This document shows, in pieces, positions 1 through 6,476 of a DNA stretch of 24,520 nt. Position 1 is the first letter of the stretch, and every line of letters starts with the position of its first letter. The notes below the pieces were generated by a model. The model saw only the letters and a list, made by a program, of their open reading frames with translations, did not search any database and was not told the DNA's origin. The DNA is from JASFRI01 sp050115015 (lineage in GTDB: Bacteria > Acidobacteriota > Polarisedimenticolia > CBDVAL01), in the NCBI GenBank assembly GCA_050115015.1, contig JASFRI010000014.1, forward strand, positions 1-24,520, read 5' to 3'. Both the position numbers and the translations under genes were made by a program.

Positions 1-1
1 C

Positions 2-376
2 CGGATCCGGGCCTATCTCGATGCGGACCTGGCCCGGGAGATCGCCGAGGGACGCCCCTTCGGCGTCCTGGCCCGCCGGATCGTCCGCGCCCTCCCCCGG
101 CAGGTGCACGTCTCCTTCGACATCGACGGCCTGGACCCGGCCCTCTGTCCCGGCACCGGCACGCCGGTGCCCGGCGGGCTGGGATGGCATCAGGCGCTGC
201 TGCTGGTCGAGACCGTGGTGCGCTCGGGTCGGCGGATCGTCGGCCTGGACCTTTGCGAGGTGGCCCCCTCCCCGGTTGGCGACGAGTGGGACGCGAACGT
301 GGGAGCCCGGCTGCTCTACAAGCTCATCGGCTTCGCCCTGGCCTCCGGCAAGGGGCGTCGACGGCCGGCGGGATAG
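2..376 (+). CDS. Arginase/agmatinase-family ureohydrolase, C-terminal part
   Basis: This is the 3' end of a gene that starts before the window; 124 codons are visible in the frame beginning at base 2, ending at TAG 374-376. The family hydrolyses guanidino compounds such as arginine, agmatine or formiminoglutamate at a dinuclear Mn centre. The motif SFDIDGLDP (from about base 113) holds two aspartates that are metal ligands in the family. It is followed by GTGTPVPGGL, the usual substrate-loop region, and GLDLCEVAP, with the conserved late glutamate. The ending LLYKLIGFAL is the usual final helix. The substrate cannot be decided because the N-terminal half is outside the window. The gene converges on smpB with 20 bp between the stops. 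Confidence 0.9.
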   Translation, partial: RIRAYLDADLAREIAEGRPFGVLARRIVRALPRQVHVSFDIDGLDPALCPGTGTPVPGGLGWHQALLLVETVVRSGRRIVGLDLCEVAPSPVGDEWDANVGARLLYKLIGFALASGKGRRRPAG

Positions 377-399
377 CCCCCGGCCGGCGGGGTGCGCTA
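374..399. terminator. Possible bidirectional hairpin between convergent genes
   Basis: Between the two convergent stop codons lies CCCCG-GCCGG-CGGGG, a 5-bp stem with a 5-nt loop, and the flanks TAGC and GCTA can extend it across a small bulge. There is no U-tract on either side, so a role in termination is inferred from position only. Confidence 0.3.
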
Positions 400-861
400 C
401 CGGTCCCGGCGGGGACTCAGGGAGGCGCGGGCTTCCCGGTCCATCTGCTTCGTGCGCTTGGCCTCGCGCTTGTCGTGCTTCTTCTTGCCGGTGGCGAGAC
501 CCAGCTCGACCTTGATCCGGCTCCCCTTCAGGTAGACTCGGAGGGGGATCAGCGTGCGGCCGCCCCGGACGATCTCGCCGAACAGCTTCTGGATCTGGCG
601 CTTGTGGAGCAGGAGCTTGCGCGGCCGCTCCGGCTCGTGGTTGTGGACGTTGCCGTGGCTGTACGGGGCGATGTGCACTCCGACCAGCCAGAGCTCCTCC
701 CCCTTGATGCGCCCGTGGCCGTCCTTGAGGGTCACGCGCCCCCCCCGGGCCGACTTCACCTCGGTTCCGGTGAGCACGATGCCGGCCTCGAAGCGCTCCA
801 GGATGTGGTAGTCGTGCGTGGCCCGGCGATTGCTCGCCAGGGCCTTCTCGAATTCCGCCAT
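397..861 (-). CDS. smpB: SsrA-binding protein SmpB
   Basis: A 154-aa protein of normal SmpB length. SmpB binds the tRNA-like end of tmRNA and brings it to stalled ribosomes for trans-translation. Recognisable blocks are the N-terminal NRRATHDYHI, then GIVLTGTEVKSAR, DGHGRIKGEELWLVGVHIAPY, RPRKLLLHKRQI and the basic C-terminal tail GLATGKKKHDKREAKR, which reaches into the ribosomal A site. The frame stays open 86 codons further upstream, but family homology begins at MAEFEKALASNRRA, so ATG 861-859 is chosen. Its ribosome binding site is weak (an AGGG a few bases upstream). No tmRNA gene was found next to it. Confidence 0.96.
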   Translation of the reverse strand: MAEFEKALASNRRATHDYHILERFEAGIVLTGTEVKSARGGRVTLKDGHGRIKGEELWLVGVHIAPYSHGNVHNHEPERPRKLLLHKRQIQKLFGEIVRGGRTLIPLRVYLKGSRIKVELGLATGKKKHDKREAKRTKQMDREARASLSPRRDR

Positions 862-1345
862 GCGTGACCCTAACCCGGATGATGCCCTGCCTGCCGGTCC
901 CGGGAGGGCCGAGAGCCAGCGGGCCTGCGTTGGAGCTCCTGGACGGGTCCACCAAACCCGCCTGCGGAGGTTTGCCTGGTCCCGCAAGCTCTCCATCCCT
1001 CCCGAGGGACCGTCACGTCCTGCCGTCACCCGGATTCCCTGCATCTCCAGCCGCGGCGGCGGGTTTCCACCCTTCGAACCGGCAGGCGGGGAATCAACCA
1101 GGTTAAACCACTGAAACAATTAAAGATCTGGCGAGCAGTCTAGGAGACGGCGCGATGGCTGTCAAGGGGGGCGGCCGGCCCGCCGTCCGGGGGTCCGTCT
1201 CGCCGGGCGGGGTGGGTCCCTTGACGCAGTTGTCCGGGCATCCGCATAATCTCCCCATTGACCCGGGGGCGCGTCCCCCGTTTCCTGACTCCGCGGCCGG
1301 CCGCACAGGGGGCCCGCCTGCGGTTCTTGATACGAAGGCTTGCCC
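862..1345. other. Divergent intergenic region between smpB and the PSP1 gene
   Basis: This 484-bp gap has no convincing gene. It holds an AT-rich island at about 1095-1135, with the palindrome GGTTAAACC, in otherwise very GC-rich DNA. It also has overlapping short inverted repeats at about 950-1015: AAACC/GGTTT, GGTCCC/GGGACC and TCCCT-CCCG-AGGGA. A good sigma70-type promoter for the rightward gene lies at 1221-1250. I see no tRNA, tmRNA, RNase P or SRP RNA signature. Confidence 0.6.
1221..1250 (+). promoter_or_regulatory. Sigma70-type promoter for the PSP1 gene
   Basis: TTGACG at 1221-1226 and CATAAT at 1245-1250 are separated by 18 bp, close to consensus in a GC-rich background. The start codon is at 1346, which implies a leader of about 90 nt. 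The spacing and match support a housekeeping promoter; it is not experimentally known. Confidence 0.65.
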
Positions 1346-2158
1346 ATGGGCTGCTCGAGCGGCAGCTGCGGTGCGGGCGGCGGCTGCGGCAGCGGTGGCG
1401 GGTGCTCCACTGGAGGCTGCGGCGGCGGTGGCTGCGCGGCACCGTCGAACGGGGGCATCCCGATCGTCGGGATCCAGTTCCCCGCGACCGCCCGGACCAC
1501 GCACTTCCACTCCGCGGAGTTCCAGCTGGAGCTCGGCGAGGACTGCATCGTCGAGGGAGACCGCGGCCCCGCCTACGGTCGCGTGAGCCGTCCGACCGTC
1601 CTGTCGACCTATTACGCCCGGAACGACTACCCCCTGAGGAAGGTCCTCCGACGGGCCACCCTGCAGGACCGGGAGCAGTTCGACCAGGCCTCGGAGCGCG
1701 AGAGGGACGCCTACGGCTTCTGCCGCAAGCGGATCGAGGACCGCCAGCTGCCGATGAAGCTGGTGAACGTCCAGTCGACCCTGCGGGAGGGGAAGACCGT
1801 GTTCTTCTTCACCGCGGACGGGCGGGTCGACTTCCGCGCCCTGGTCCGGGATCTGGCCTCGAAGTTCCGGGTGCGGGTGGAGATGCGCCAGATCGGGGTA
1901 CGGGACGCCGCCCGGATGCTCGGCGGCTACGGCGACTGCGGGCGACCGCTGTGCTGCTCGACGTTCCTGAAGCACTTCGAGCCCATCACGATCCAGATGG
2001 CGAAGGCCCAGGATCTTAGCCTCAACCCCGCGCGGATCTCCGGGATGTGCGGCCGGCTGAAGTGCTGCCTGCGCTACGAGTACGTCCCCTCCGCGGGGAA
2101 GCGCGGGAAGCGCAAGGGCCGGCGCCAGGCCGACAGGCGGCCGCAGGGCGGGTCGTGA
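1346..2158 (+). CDS. PSP1/RicT (YaaT)-family protein with Cys-rich N-terminal tail
   Basis: A 270-aa protein of the PSP1 C-terminal domain family. Its best known member, Bacillus RicT/YaaT, acts with RicA and RicF in RNA maturation and developmental control and carries Fe-S clusters. The core runs from about residue 35 to 250. Near the C-terminus are the diagnostic cysteine motifs GDCGRPLCCSTFL and GMCGRLKCCLRYEY. The first 30 residues are unusual: nearly all Gly, Ser and Cys, with cysteines at 3, 8, 14, 20, 25 and 30. The tail after residue 250 is strongly basic. ATG 1346 is preferred over an in-frame TTG two codons earlier because GAAGG sits about 7 nt before it. The small gene at 2180 follows 21 bp later, probably co-transcribed. 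The partner proteins are not in this window, so a role like Bacillus RicT is inferred. Confidence 0.88.
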   Translation: MGCSSGSCGAGGGCGSGGGCSTGGCGGGGCAAPSNGGIPIVGIQFPATARTTHFHSAEFQLELGEDCIVEGDRGPAYGRVSRPTVLSTYYARNDYPLRKVLRRATLQDREQFDQASERERDAYGFCRKRIEDRQLPMKLVNVQSTLREGKTVFFFTADGRVDFRALVRDLASKFRVRVEMRQIGVRDAARMLGGYGDCGRPLCCSTFLKHFEPITIQMAKAQDLSLNPARISGMCGRLKCCLRYEYVPSAGKRGKRKGRRQADRRPQGGS

Positions 2159-2179
2159 GCCCCCGGCCCCGGTGAGCCC

Positions 2180-2659
2180 GTGGGAATCCGGCGGCTGACC
2201 AGCGACACGATCCTGGTGGGGCTGCGCCGGGTCGGCCTGGTCGGGCTGCGGGAGGCCCTGAGGAAGGTGAACGAGGAGCCGCGTCCGGCAGGGGACGCGG
2301 CCCTGGACCGGCTCCTGGAGATCCTCCGGCGGCGGAACTACATCCCCGAGGAGCACGAGCCGGCCTACCGCCGGGCGCTGGGGCGCGAGCTCCTGCGATC
2401 CCGCGGGCAGGAGTTCCGCGCGCTGCTGGAGGAGATCCCGGTCACGCTCCGCGGCACCGACGGCGAGGAGAGGCTGCGGCTGCAGGAGGATCTCGCCGCC
2501 GTCCTGGAGGAGATGGATCTCCGGCCGATCCTCGCCCTCGAGCCTCCGGGTCCCGGACCGACCCCGCAGGTCCTCATCGGCGGCGAGATCGTCCAGCGCG
2601 GACCGGCCTCCCGGCCCCAGCTCCGGGCGGCGGTGGCGCGCACCCTGACCGACTGGTGA
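2180..2659 (+). CDS. Uncharacterised protein, possibly with a thioredoxin-like half lacking CxxC
   Basis: A 159-aa protein whose product I do not recognise. The first 80 residues are helical and charged (LTSDTILVGLRRVGLVGL, then RRRNYIPEEHEPAYRRALGR). From about residue 85, a beta strand (EEIPVTLRG) is followed by a helix (RLQEDLAAVLEEMDL), a strand, a Thr-Pro turn (PTPQVLIGGEIVQRG) and a final helix. This order resembles small thioredoxin-fold proteins with a cis-proline loop. The CxxC position reads GTDGEER, and there are no cysteines at all, so redox activity is unlikely. The start is GTG 2180. The gene follows the PSP1 gene by 21 bp and is probably its operon partner. The fold suggestion is inference; function is unknown. 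Confidence 0.75.
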   Translation: MGIRRLTSDTILVGLRRVGLVGLREALRKVNEEPRPAGDAALDRLLEILRRRNYIPEEHEPAYRRALGRELLRSRGQEFRALLEEIPVTLRGTDGEERLRLQEDLAAVLEEMDLRPILALEPPGPGPTPQVLIGGEIVQRGPASRPQLRAAVARTLTDW

Positions 2660-2710
2660 CCCGGCTGACGCGGATGCTGAGGCGCGTGCCGCTTCGCGAC
2701 GTCGGGCCCT

Positions 2711-2941
2711 AAGCCCGCATGATGCATGAGGGGGAGGTCGACCGATCTCGATTCGGGCGCCAGTCCGGAAGCTGCGGGAACCGACGAAGAACGAGAGGCT
2801 GCAGGATGTCAGAGGCGCCTCGGGAATGGCCGACCCAGGCGGACGGGCGCAGGCGGGTGAGGGACCCGTCGAGGCCGGCCAACACAGGTCGGCGTTTCCG
2901 AGGAGTCTCCGGGGCCTGCTCCTCCTGAATCATGCGGGCTT
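2711..2941. repeat. Inverted-repeat-ended structured element, copy 1
   Basis: A 231-bp element closely related to 18139-18362. Its ends form a 27-nt inverted repeat (2711-2737 with 2915-2941) with 23 Watson-Crick matches and one G-T pair; the outer 13 pairs (AAGCCCGCATGAT) are perfect. Inside are three helices also present in copy 2: 2746-2750 with 2792-2796 (TCTCG/CGAGA), 2818-2835 with 2887-2903 (CCTCGGGAATG...), and the hairpin CGGGT-GAGGG-ACCCG at 2854-2868. A 30-nt stretch (2781-2810) is identical to 18211-18240. It has no credible open frame. It could be a MITE-like non-autonomous element or a dispersed structured RNA. No clean target-site duplication is visible. It lies 51 bp after the stop of the gene ending at 2659. 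Confidence 0.85.
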
Positions 2942-2980
2942 CTAGCCGGGGGCGGGTTCCGTTGCGCCAGACCACGACCC

Positions 2981-3017
2981 GGCGCCGGCCGCGGCGGCAA
3001 AACCCCCCGCCGGCGCC
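2981..3017 (+). promoter_or_regulatory. GC-rich hairpin in the leader of the PLP-enzyme gene
   Basis: The perfect 9-bp inverted repeat GGCGCCGGC (2981-2989) and GCCGGCGCC (3009-3017) encloses a 19-nt loop. After it come an A-rich stretch (3031-3050) and a second small hairpin, CCACCG/CGGTGG (3056-3073). No known SAM or SAH riboswitch consensus was recognised. A regulatory role is inferred only from its place before a sulfur amino acid gene. Confidence 0.35.
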
Positions 3018-3157
3018 CCACTGGAATCTGTAACCGAAAGAAAAACAAAGGTTTTCCACCGAGGCTCCGGTGGCATCCGGGTTGCTCCGGAGATCCCCGC
3101 GGGGTGGCGTCCGTTCCCCGGCCGCCGCATCGCTCCTCCCCGCGGAAGGAGCCTCCG

Positions 3158-4363
3158 ATGAAGACCGGCGGGAATCCCGGACCGGAAACCCTCTCCGTCC
3201 ACGCCGGCCCCGAGCCCGACCCGACCTACGGCGCGGTCTCGGTGCCGATCTACCAGTCCTCGACGTTCTCGTTCCACGACGCGGACGAGGGGGCCGCCCG
3301 GTTCGCGGGACGCGACCCGGGCTACAAGTACACCCGCCTGGGCAATCCCACGGTGCGCGCCCTGGAGCGTGCGGTCGCCCAGCTCGAGGGCGGTCATGAC
3401 GCGCTGGGAACCGCCACCGGGATGGCGGCCATCGCCACCGTGTTCCTGACCTTGCTGCGGGGGGGGGACCATGTCGTCGGGACGATCTCGGTCTACGGGC
3501 CGACACGGACCCTCCTGGAGACCCAGCTGCGCAAGTTCGGCATCGAGTCCACCTGGGTGCACACCGAGGATCTGGCGGCAATTCGCGCCGCCGTCCGGCC
3601 CGAGACGCGGCTGCTCTACCTCGAGACGCCCGCGAACCCGGTGCTGCACATCACCGATCTGGCCGCCTGCAGCGGGATCGCCCGCGAGGTCGGCGCCCGG
3701 ATGGTGGTCGACAACACCTTCTGCTCGCCGATCCTGCAGCAGCCCTTCCGGTTCGGCGCCGACGTGGTGGTCCACAGCATGACGAAGTACCTCAACGGCC
3801 ACAGCGACGTGGTGGCGGGGATCATCGTGTCGAGGGAGGCGGCGCTGCACGGCGAGCTGGCCTCCATGCTCCATGGCCTGGGCGGAACCATGGATCCCCA
3901 CCAGGCCTGGCTGGTGCTGCGAGGCATCCGTACGCTGGCCCTCCGGGTGCGTCAGGCCCAGGAGAACGCCGGTCAGCTGGCGCGTTGGCTTCGCCGGAAT
4001 CCCCGGGTGGCCTGGGTCGCCTACCCCGGCCTGCCCGACCATCCGCAGCACGAGCTCGTGCAACGCCAGATGTCCGGGCCCGGGGCGATGCTCTGCTTCG
4101 GCGTCCATGGCGGTCTGGAGGCGGCGAAGCGGGCCATCAACTCCCTGCAACTGGCCCGGCTCGCGGTCTCCCTGGGAGGCGTGGAGACGCTGGTCGAGCA
4201 TCCGGCGTCGATGACGCATGCCGCCGTGCCGCGACCGGAGCGCGAGGCGGCAGGCATCCACGACGAGCTGATCCGGGTCTCGGTGGGCTGCGAGTCGGCC
4301 GCGGACCTCGTGGCGGACTTCGAGCAGGCGCTGCTCCAGGTCCCCGAGCCGGCTCCGGTCTGA
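3158..4363 (+). CDS. Cys/Met-metabolism PLP-dependent enzyme (cystathionine gamma-synthase/methionine gamma-lyase family)
   Basis: A 401-aa cytosolic enzyme of normal family length. Members make or break C-S bonds in cystathionine, homocysteine, methionine or O-acylhomoserine through a PLP Schiff base. The PLP lysine is K210 in HSMTKYLNGHSDVVAG. Tyr58 and Arg60 in YKYTRLGNPT are the residues that reach the PLP phosphate of the neighbouring subunit. D-N-T in MVVDNTFCSPILQQP supplies the aspartate that binds the pyridine nitrogen. SLGGVETLVEHPASMTH is the typical C-terminal signature. ATG 3158 is chosen because GGAAGGAG lies 7 nt before it; an upstream in-frame start at 3104 has no such site and adds an unconserved stretch. 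The exact reaction (gamma-lyase, gamma-synthase or sulfhydrylase) cannot be fixed by eye. It converges on the ATP-grasp gene with 6 bp between the stops. Confidence 0.93.
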   Translation: MKTGGNPGPETLSVHAGPEPDPTYGAVSVPIYQSSTFSFHDADEGAARFAGRDPGYKYTRLGNPTVRALERAVAQLEGGHDALGTATGMAAIATVFLTLLRGGDHVVGTISVYGPTRTLLETQLRKFGIESTWVHTEDLAAIRAAVRPETRLLYLETPANPVLHITDLAACSGIAREVGARMVVDNTFCSPILQQPFRFGADVVVHSMTKYLNGHSDVVAGIIVSREAALHGELASMLHGLGGTMDPHQAWLVLRGIRTLALRVRQAQENAGQLARWLRRNPRVAWVAYPGLPDHPQHELVQRQMSGPGAMLCFGVHGGLEAAKRAINSLQLARLAVSLGGVETLVEHPASMTHAAVPRPEREAAGIHDELIRVSVGCESAADLVADFEQALLQVPEPAPV

Positions 4364-4369
4364 GGGGAA

Positions 4370-5392
4370 TCAGCCCTTCCAGGCCGCGCGGTAGGACAGC
4401 CCCAGGCTGAGGATGCGCTCCAGGAGCCGCTCGTACTCCAGGCCCGCCTTCTCGGCGGACTCGGCGAAATCCTCGCCGAAGGCGAGCTGCGGGTTCGGGT
4501 TCGCCTCCAGCACGTACGGCTTACCATGGGCGTCGAGCCGCAGGTCGATCCGGGCGTATCCGCTGAGATGCAGCGCACGGTACACCCGCTTGCAGAGCCG
4601 GGTGATCCGTGCCGCCTCCCCCTCGGGGAGCCTGGCCTCCTTCGTGATGATCCCGCGTTCCTTCTGGTACTTCATGTCCCACTTCACCTTCGAGGTGGCG
4701 ATACGGGGCGCACCCTCCTTCCAGGCCTTGAAGTGCAGCTCCCAGACCGGGAACGTCTGCAGCCGGTGATTGCCGAGGATGCCCACGTAGAGCTCTCGCC
4801 CCTCGATGTACTCCTCGGCGATGGCGTCGGTGCCGACCTGCTCGTGCACGAACGCGACGCGCTCCCGGAGCCGGTCGTCGTCTCGCACGATCGAGGCCTG
4901 GGAGATCCCCACGGATCCCTCCTCCGTGGTGGACTTCACCATCAGGGGAAAGCGCAGCCGTGAGGGCCGTCGTACCTTGCGGTGCAGCGGGAACACCGCG
5001 AAGTCCGGGACGTGGATCCGGTGATAGCTCAGGATCTTCTTGGCCAGCGCCTTGTCGTGGCAGAGGATGAGGCCCCGGGAGTTGCAGCCGGTGTAGGGCT
5101 GCCGCAGGAGCTCCAGGAACGCGACCACCGCGTGATCGTAGGTGGCCACGCCGTGGAACTCCTCGAGCATGTTGAAGGCGATCTGCGGACGGAACTCCTC
5201 GATCGACCGCCGCAGGACGGCGAGGTCGCTGCCAACGCCGAGCTTCACCACCTCGTGGCCCAGCTCGGTGAGCGTGACGCAGACGTCGTACTCCATCTTG
5301 AAGGGGGCGATCTGCTCCAGCGTCATCCCCTGCATGTCGTCCGGCGGCACGAGGTCCTCTCCCATCAGCGCGAGCACCCGGAGCCTCTTCAT
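4370..5392 (-). CDS. ATP-grasp ligase related to D-alanine-D-alanine ligase
   Basis: A 340-aa protein with the ATP-grasp layout: an N-terminal alpha/beta domain (1-100), then the central and C-terminal ATP-binding domains. Visible landmarks are K114 in CHDKALAKKIL, K153 in FPLMVKSTTEEGSVG (nucleotide-binding lysine and flexible loop), EEYIEGRELYVGILG (191-207), ARIDLRLD (280-287) and the metal-binding YVLEANPNPQL (293-303). The order matches Ddl and related carboxylate-amine ligases. The N-terminus (GEDLVPPDDM) is not that of a standard Ddl, and no mur genes are nearby, so the substrate is unknown. Its ATG overlaps the TGA of the upstream metallopeptidase as ATGA, indicating translational coupling and a shared function. 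It is the last gene of the leftward run. Confidence 0.9.
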   Translation of the reverse strand: MKRLRVLALMGEDLVPPDDMQGMTLEQIAPFKMEYDVCVTLTELGHEVVKLGVGSDLAVLRRSIEEFRPQIAFNMLEEFHGVATYDHAVVAFLELLRQPYTGCNSRGLILCHDKALAKKILSYHRIHVPDFAVFPLHRKVRRPSRLRFPLMVKSTTEEGSVGISQASIVRDDDRLRERVAFVHEQVGTDAIAEEYIEGRELYVGILGNHRLQTFPVWELHFKAWKEGAPRIATSKVKWDMKYQKERGIITKEARLPEGEAARITRLCKRVYRALHLSGYARIDLRLDAHGKPYVLEANPNPQLAFGEDFAESAEKAGLEYERLLERILSLGLSYRAAWKG

Positions 5393-6435
5393 AGCGCGAG
5401 CCTGTGCTTCCCGTCGTGCAGGTAGTTCATCGTCTGCACGGTGAGTAGCGTGACGGCCTCCAGCTTCACCTGCTCCTCGGGCCGGTGCATGCGCAGCTTG
5501 AGCTCCCGGCAGCGCAGGATCATCTCCAGGAGGACCTGGTCGATGGTGTACTGGTACTGGCCGGTCCAGTGGGAGACGGCGCCGCGGATCTCGCGGCGGA
5601 TCCGGTTCAGGAACTTCGCCGCCGACGGCATCCGGGCGTGCTCCCGGGCGTCGGAGAAGAGCCGCAGCAGGTCCCGGTCATAGAACTTCGGGTAGTCGTC
5701 GAGATAGGCCGCCTTCTTCTCCGCGTAGTACTCCCGGAGCGTACGGCGCTGGCGCTCGACGGGATCCTGCACGCGCGTCGTGCGGACCGGGGGCCGTCTC
5801 GTCGCGATCTCCTTCATCCAGGCGTCCACCTGCTCCAGCTTCGCCAGCGCCCCCCAGCCGGCGTACCGCCTGCGCCAGGTGGCCCTGGGATGTCGCAGCC
5901 AGACCGCGAAGGTCTCGGCGAAATCCTCCGAGGGATGGCTCTGCGCGTACCAGGAGTCGAGGTTCTGGACGAACCTCTTGCTGAAGGGCTTCGGCTGGTA
6001 GAAGCGGGGATAGGACACGGTCGCGCGTCCGAAGAGTTCCCGGTAGCGCTTCCGGCGGTAGAGCCGATAGGCGTGGTCGAGGGCATGTCCCGCCTCGTGC
6101 CGGAGGATGCGGAGGCAAGCCTCGGGGGCCTCTCCCTCCGCCTCGAGCACCTGGCGCCGCTCCAGCCGGATCAGCCTGGGATGCGCCAGGTAGAACGGTA
6201 TCGCGACCCCGGGGACCCCCTCGGGGCTGAACCACTCGTCGGACAGCCAGACGTGCGGCCGGAAGAGGAGGCCGCGGCGCTCCAGCTCGGCGTAGAGGCG
6301 CTTCACCCGCCTTCCGATCTCGGTGCCGCGGATGCGGACGTCGAGATCGCAGAGCCGCACGTCCAGCAGCCGCTCGTCGGGAAGCCGCGTCCATCCCCGG
6401 CGTGGCCGGCGACGTCCAACACTGCTCCCTCCCAC
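5389..6435 (-). CDS. Putative zinc metallopeptidase (HEAGH)
   Basis: A 348-aa protein. The zincin motif HEAGH is at 113-117 in RILRHEAGHALDHAYRL. About 50 residues later comes SHPSEDFAETFAVWL (166-180), whose acidic residues probably give the third zinc ligand. This pairing resembles the 'putative zinc-binding metallopeptidase' (Peptidase_Mx) family. The C-terminal third (from about 230) is charged and helical and ends in TVQTMNYLHDGKHRLAL. There is no signal peptide, so it is probably cytoplasmic. GTG 6435 is chosen because GGAGG lies 7 nt upstream and the frame further up overlaps rsmI. The gene starts 41 bp after the rsmI stop and overlaps the ATP-grasp gene by ATGA. Substrate unknown; a peptide made or modified by the partner ligase is a reasonable inference. 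Confidence 0.85.
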   Translation of the reverse strand: MGGSSVGRRRPRRGWTRLPDERLLDVRLCDLDVRIRGTEIGRRVKRLYAELERRGLLFRPHVWLSDEWFSPEGVPGVAIPFYLAHPRLIRLERRQVLEAEGEAPEACLRILRHEAGHALDHAYRLYRRKRYRELFGRATVSYPRFYQPKPFSKRFVQNLDSWYAQSHPSEDFAETFAVWLRHPRATWRRRYAGWGALAKLEQVDAWMKEIATRRPPVRTTRVQDPVERQRRTLREYYAEKKAAYLDDYPKFYDRDLLRLFSDAREHARMPSAAKFLNRIRREIRGAVSHWTGQYQYTIDQVLLEMILRCRELKLRMHRPEEQVKLEAVTLLTVQTMNYLHDGKHRLAL

Positions 6436-6476
6436 CTGCGCACCTCCCCCCGGCGCCGTCGCCTGGTTGCCCCATC

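Noticed and set aside
862..1119. An 86-residue N-terminal extension of SmpB
   Set aside because: The stretch is unlike any SmpB N-terminus, and the family start MAEFEKALASNRRA is at 861.
862..1140. A tmRNA gene next to smpB
   Set aside because: I looked for the conserved tmRNA 5' and 3' ends and a tRNA-like T-arm. A TTCGAA occurs near 1075, but its flanks do not pair as a T-stem.
2711..2941. Target-site duplication flanking copy 1 (CTA on the left, TCTAG on the right)
   Set aside because: The match is only about three bases and out of register with the terminal repeats; copy 2 shows nothing comparable. Transposition is therefore not proven by flanks.
3056..3110. SAM or SAH riboswitch before the PLP enzyme
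   Set aside because: The hairpins do not match any SAM or SAH aptamer consensus I know; only an unknown leader structure is claimed.
2709..3581. A leftward open frame running through element copy 1
   Set aside because: The similar leftward frame in copy 2 is interrupted and differs in phase, while the pairing arms are kept. This fits a non-coding structured element rather than a protein.
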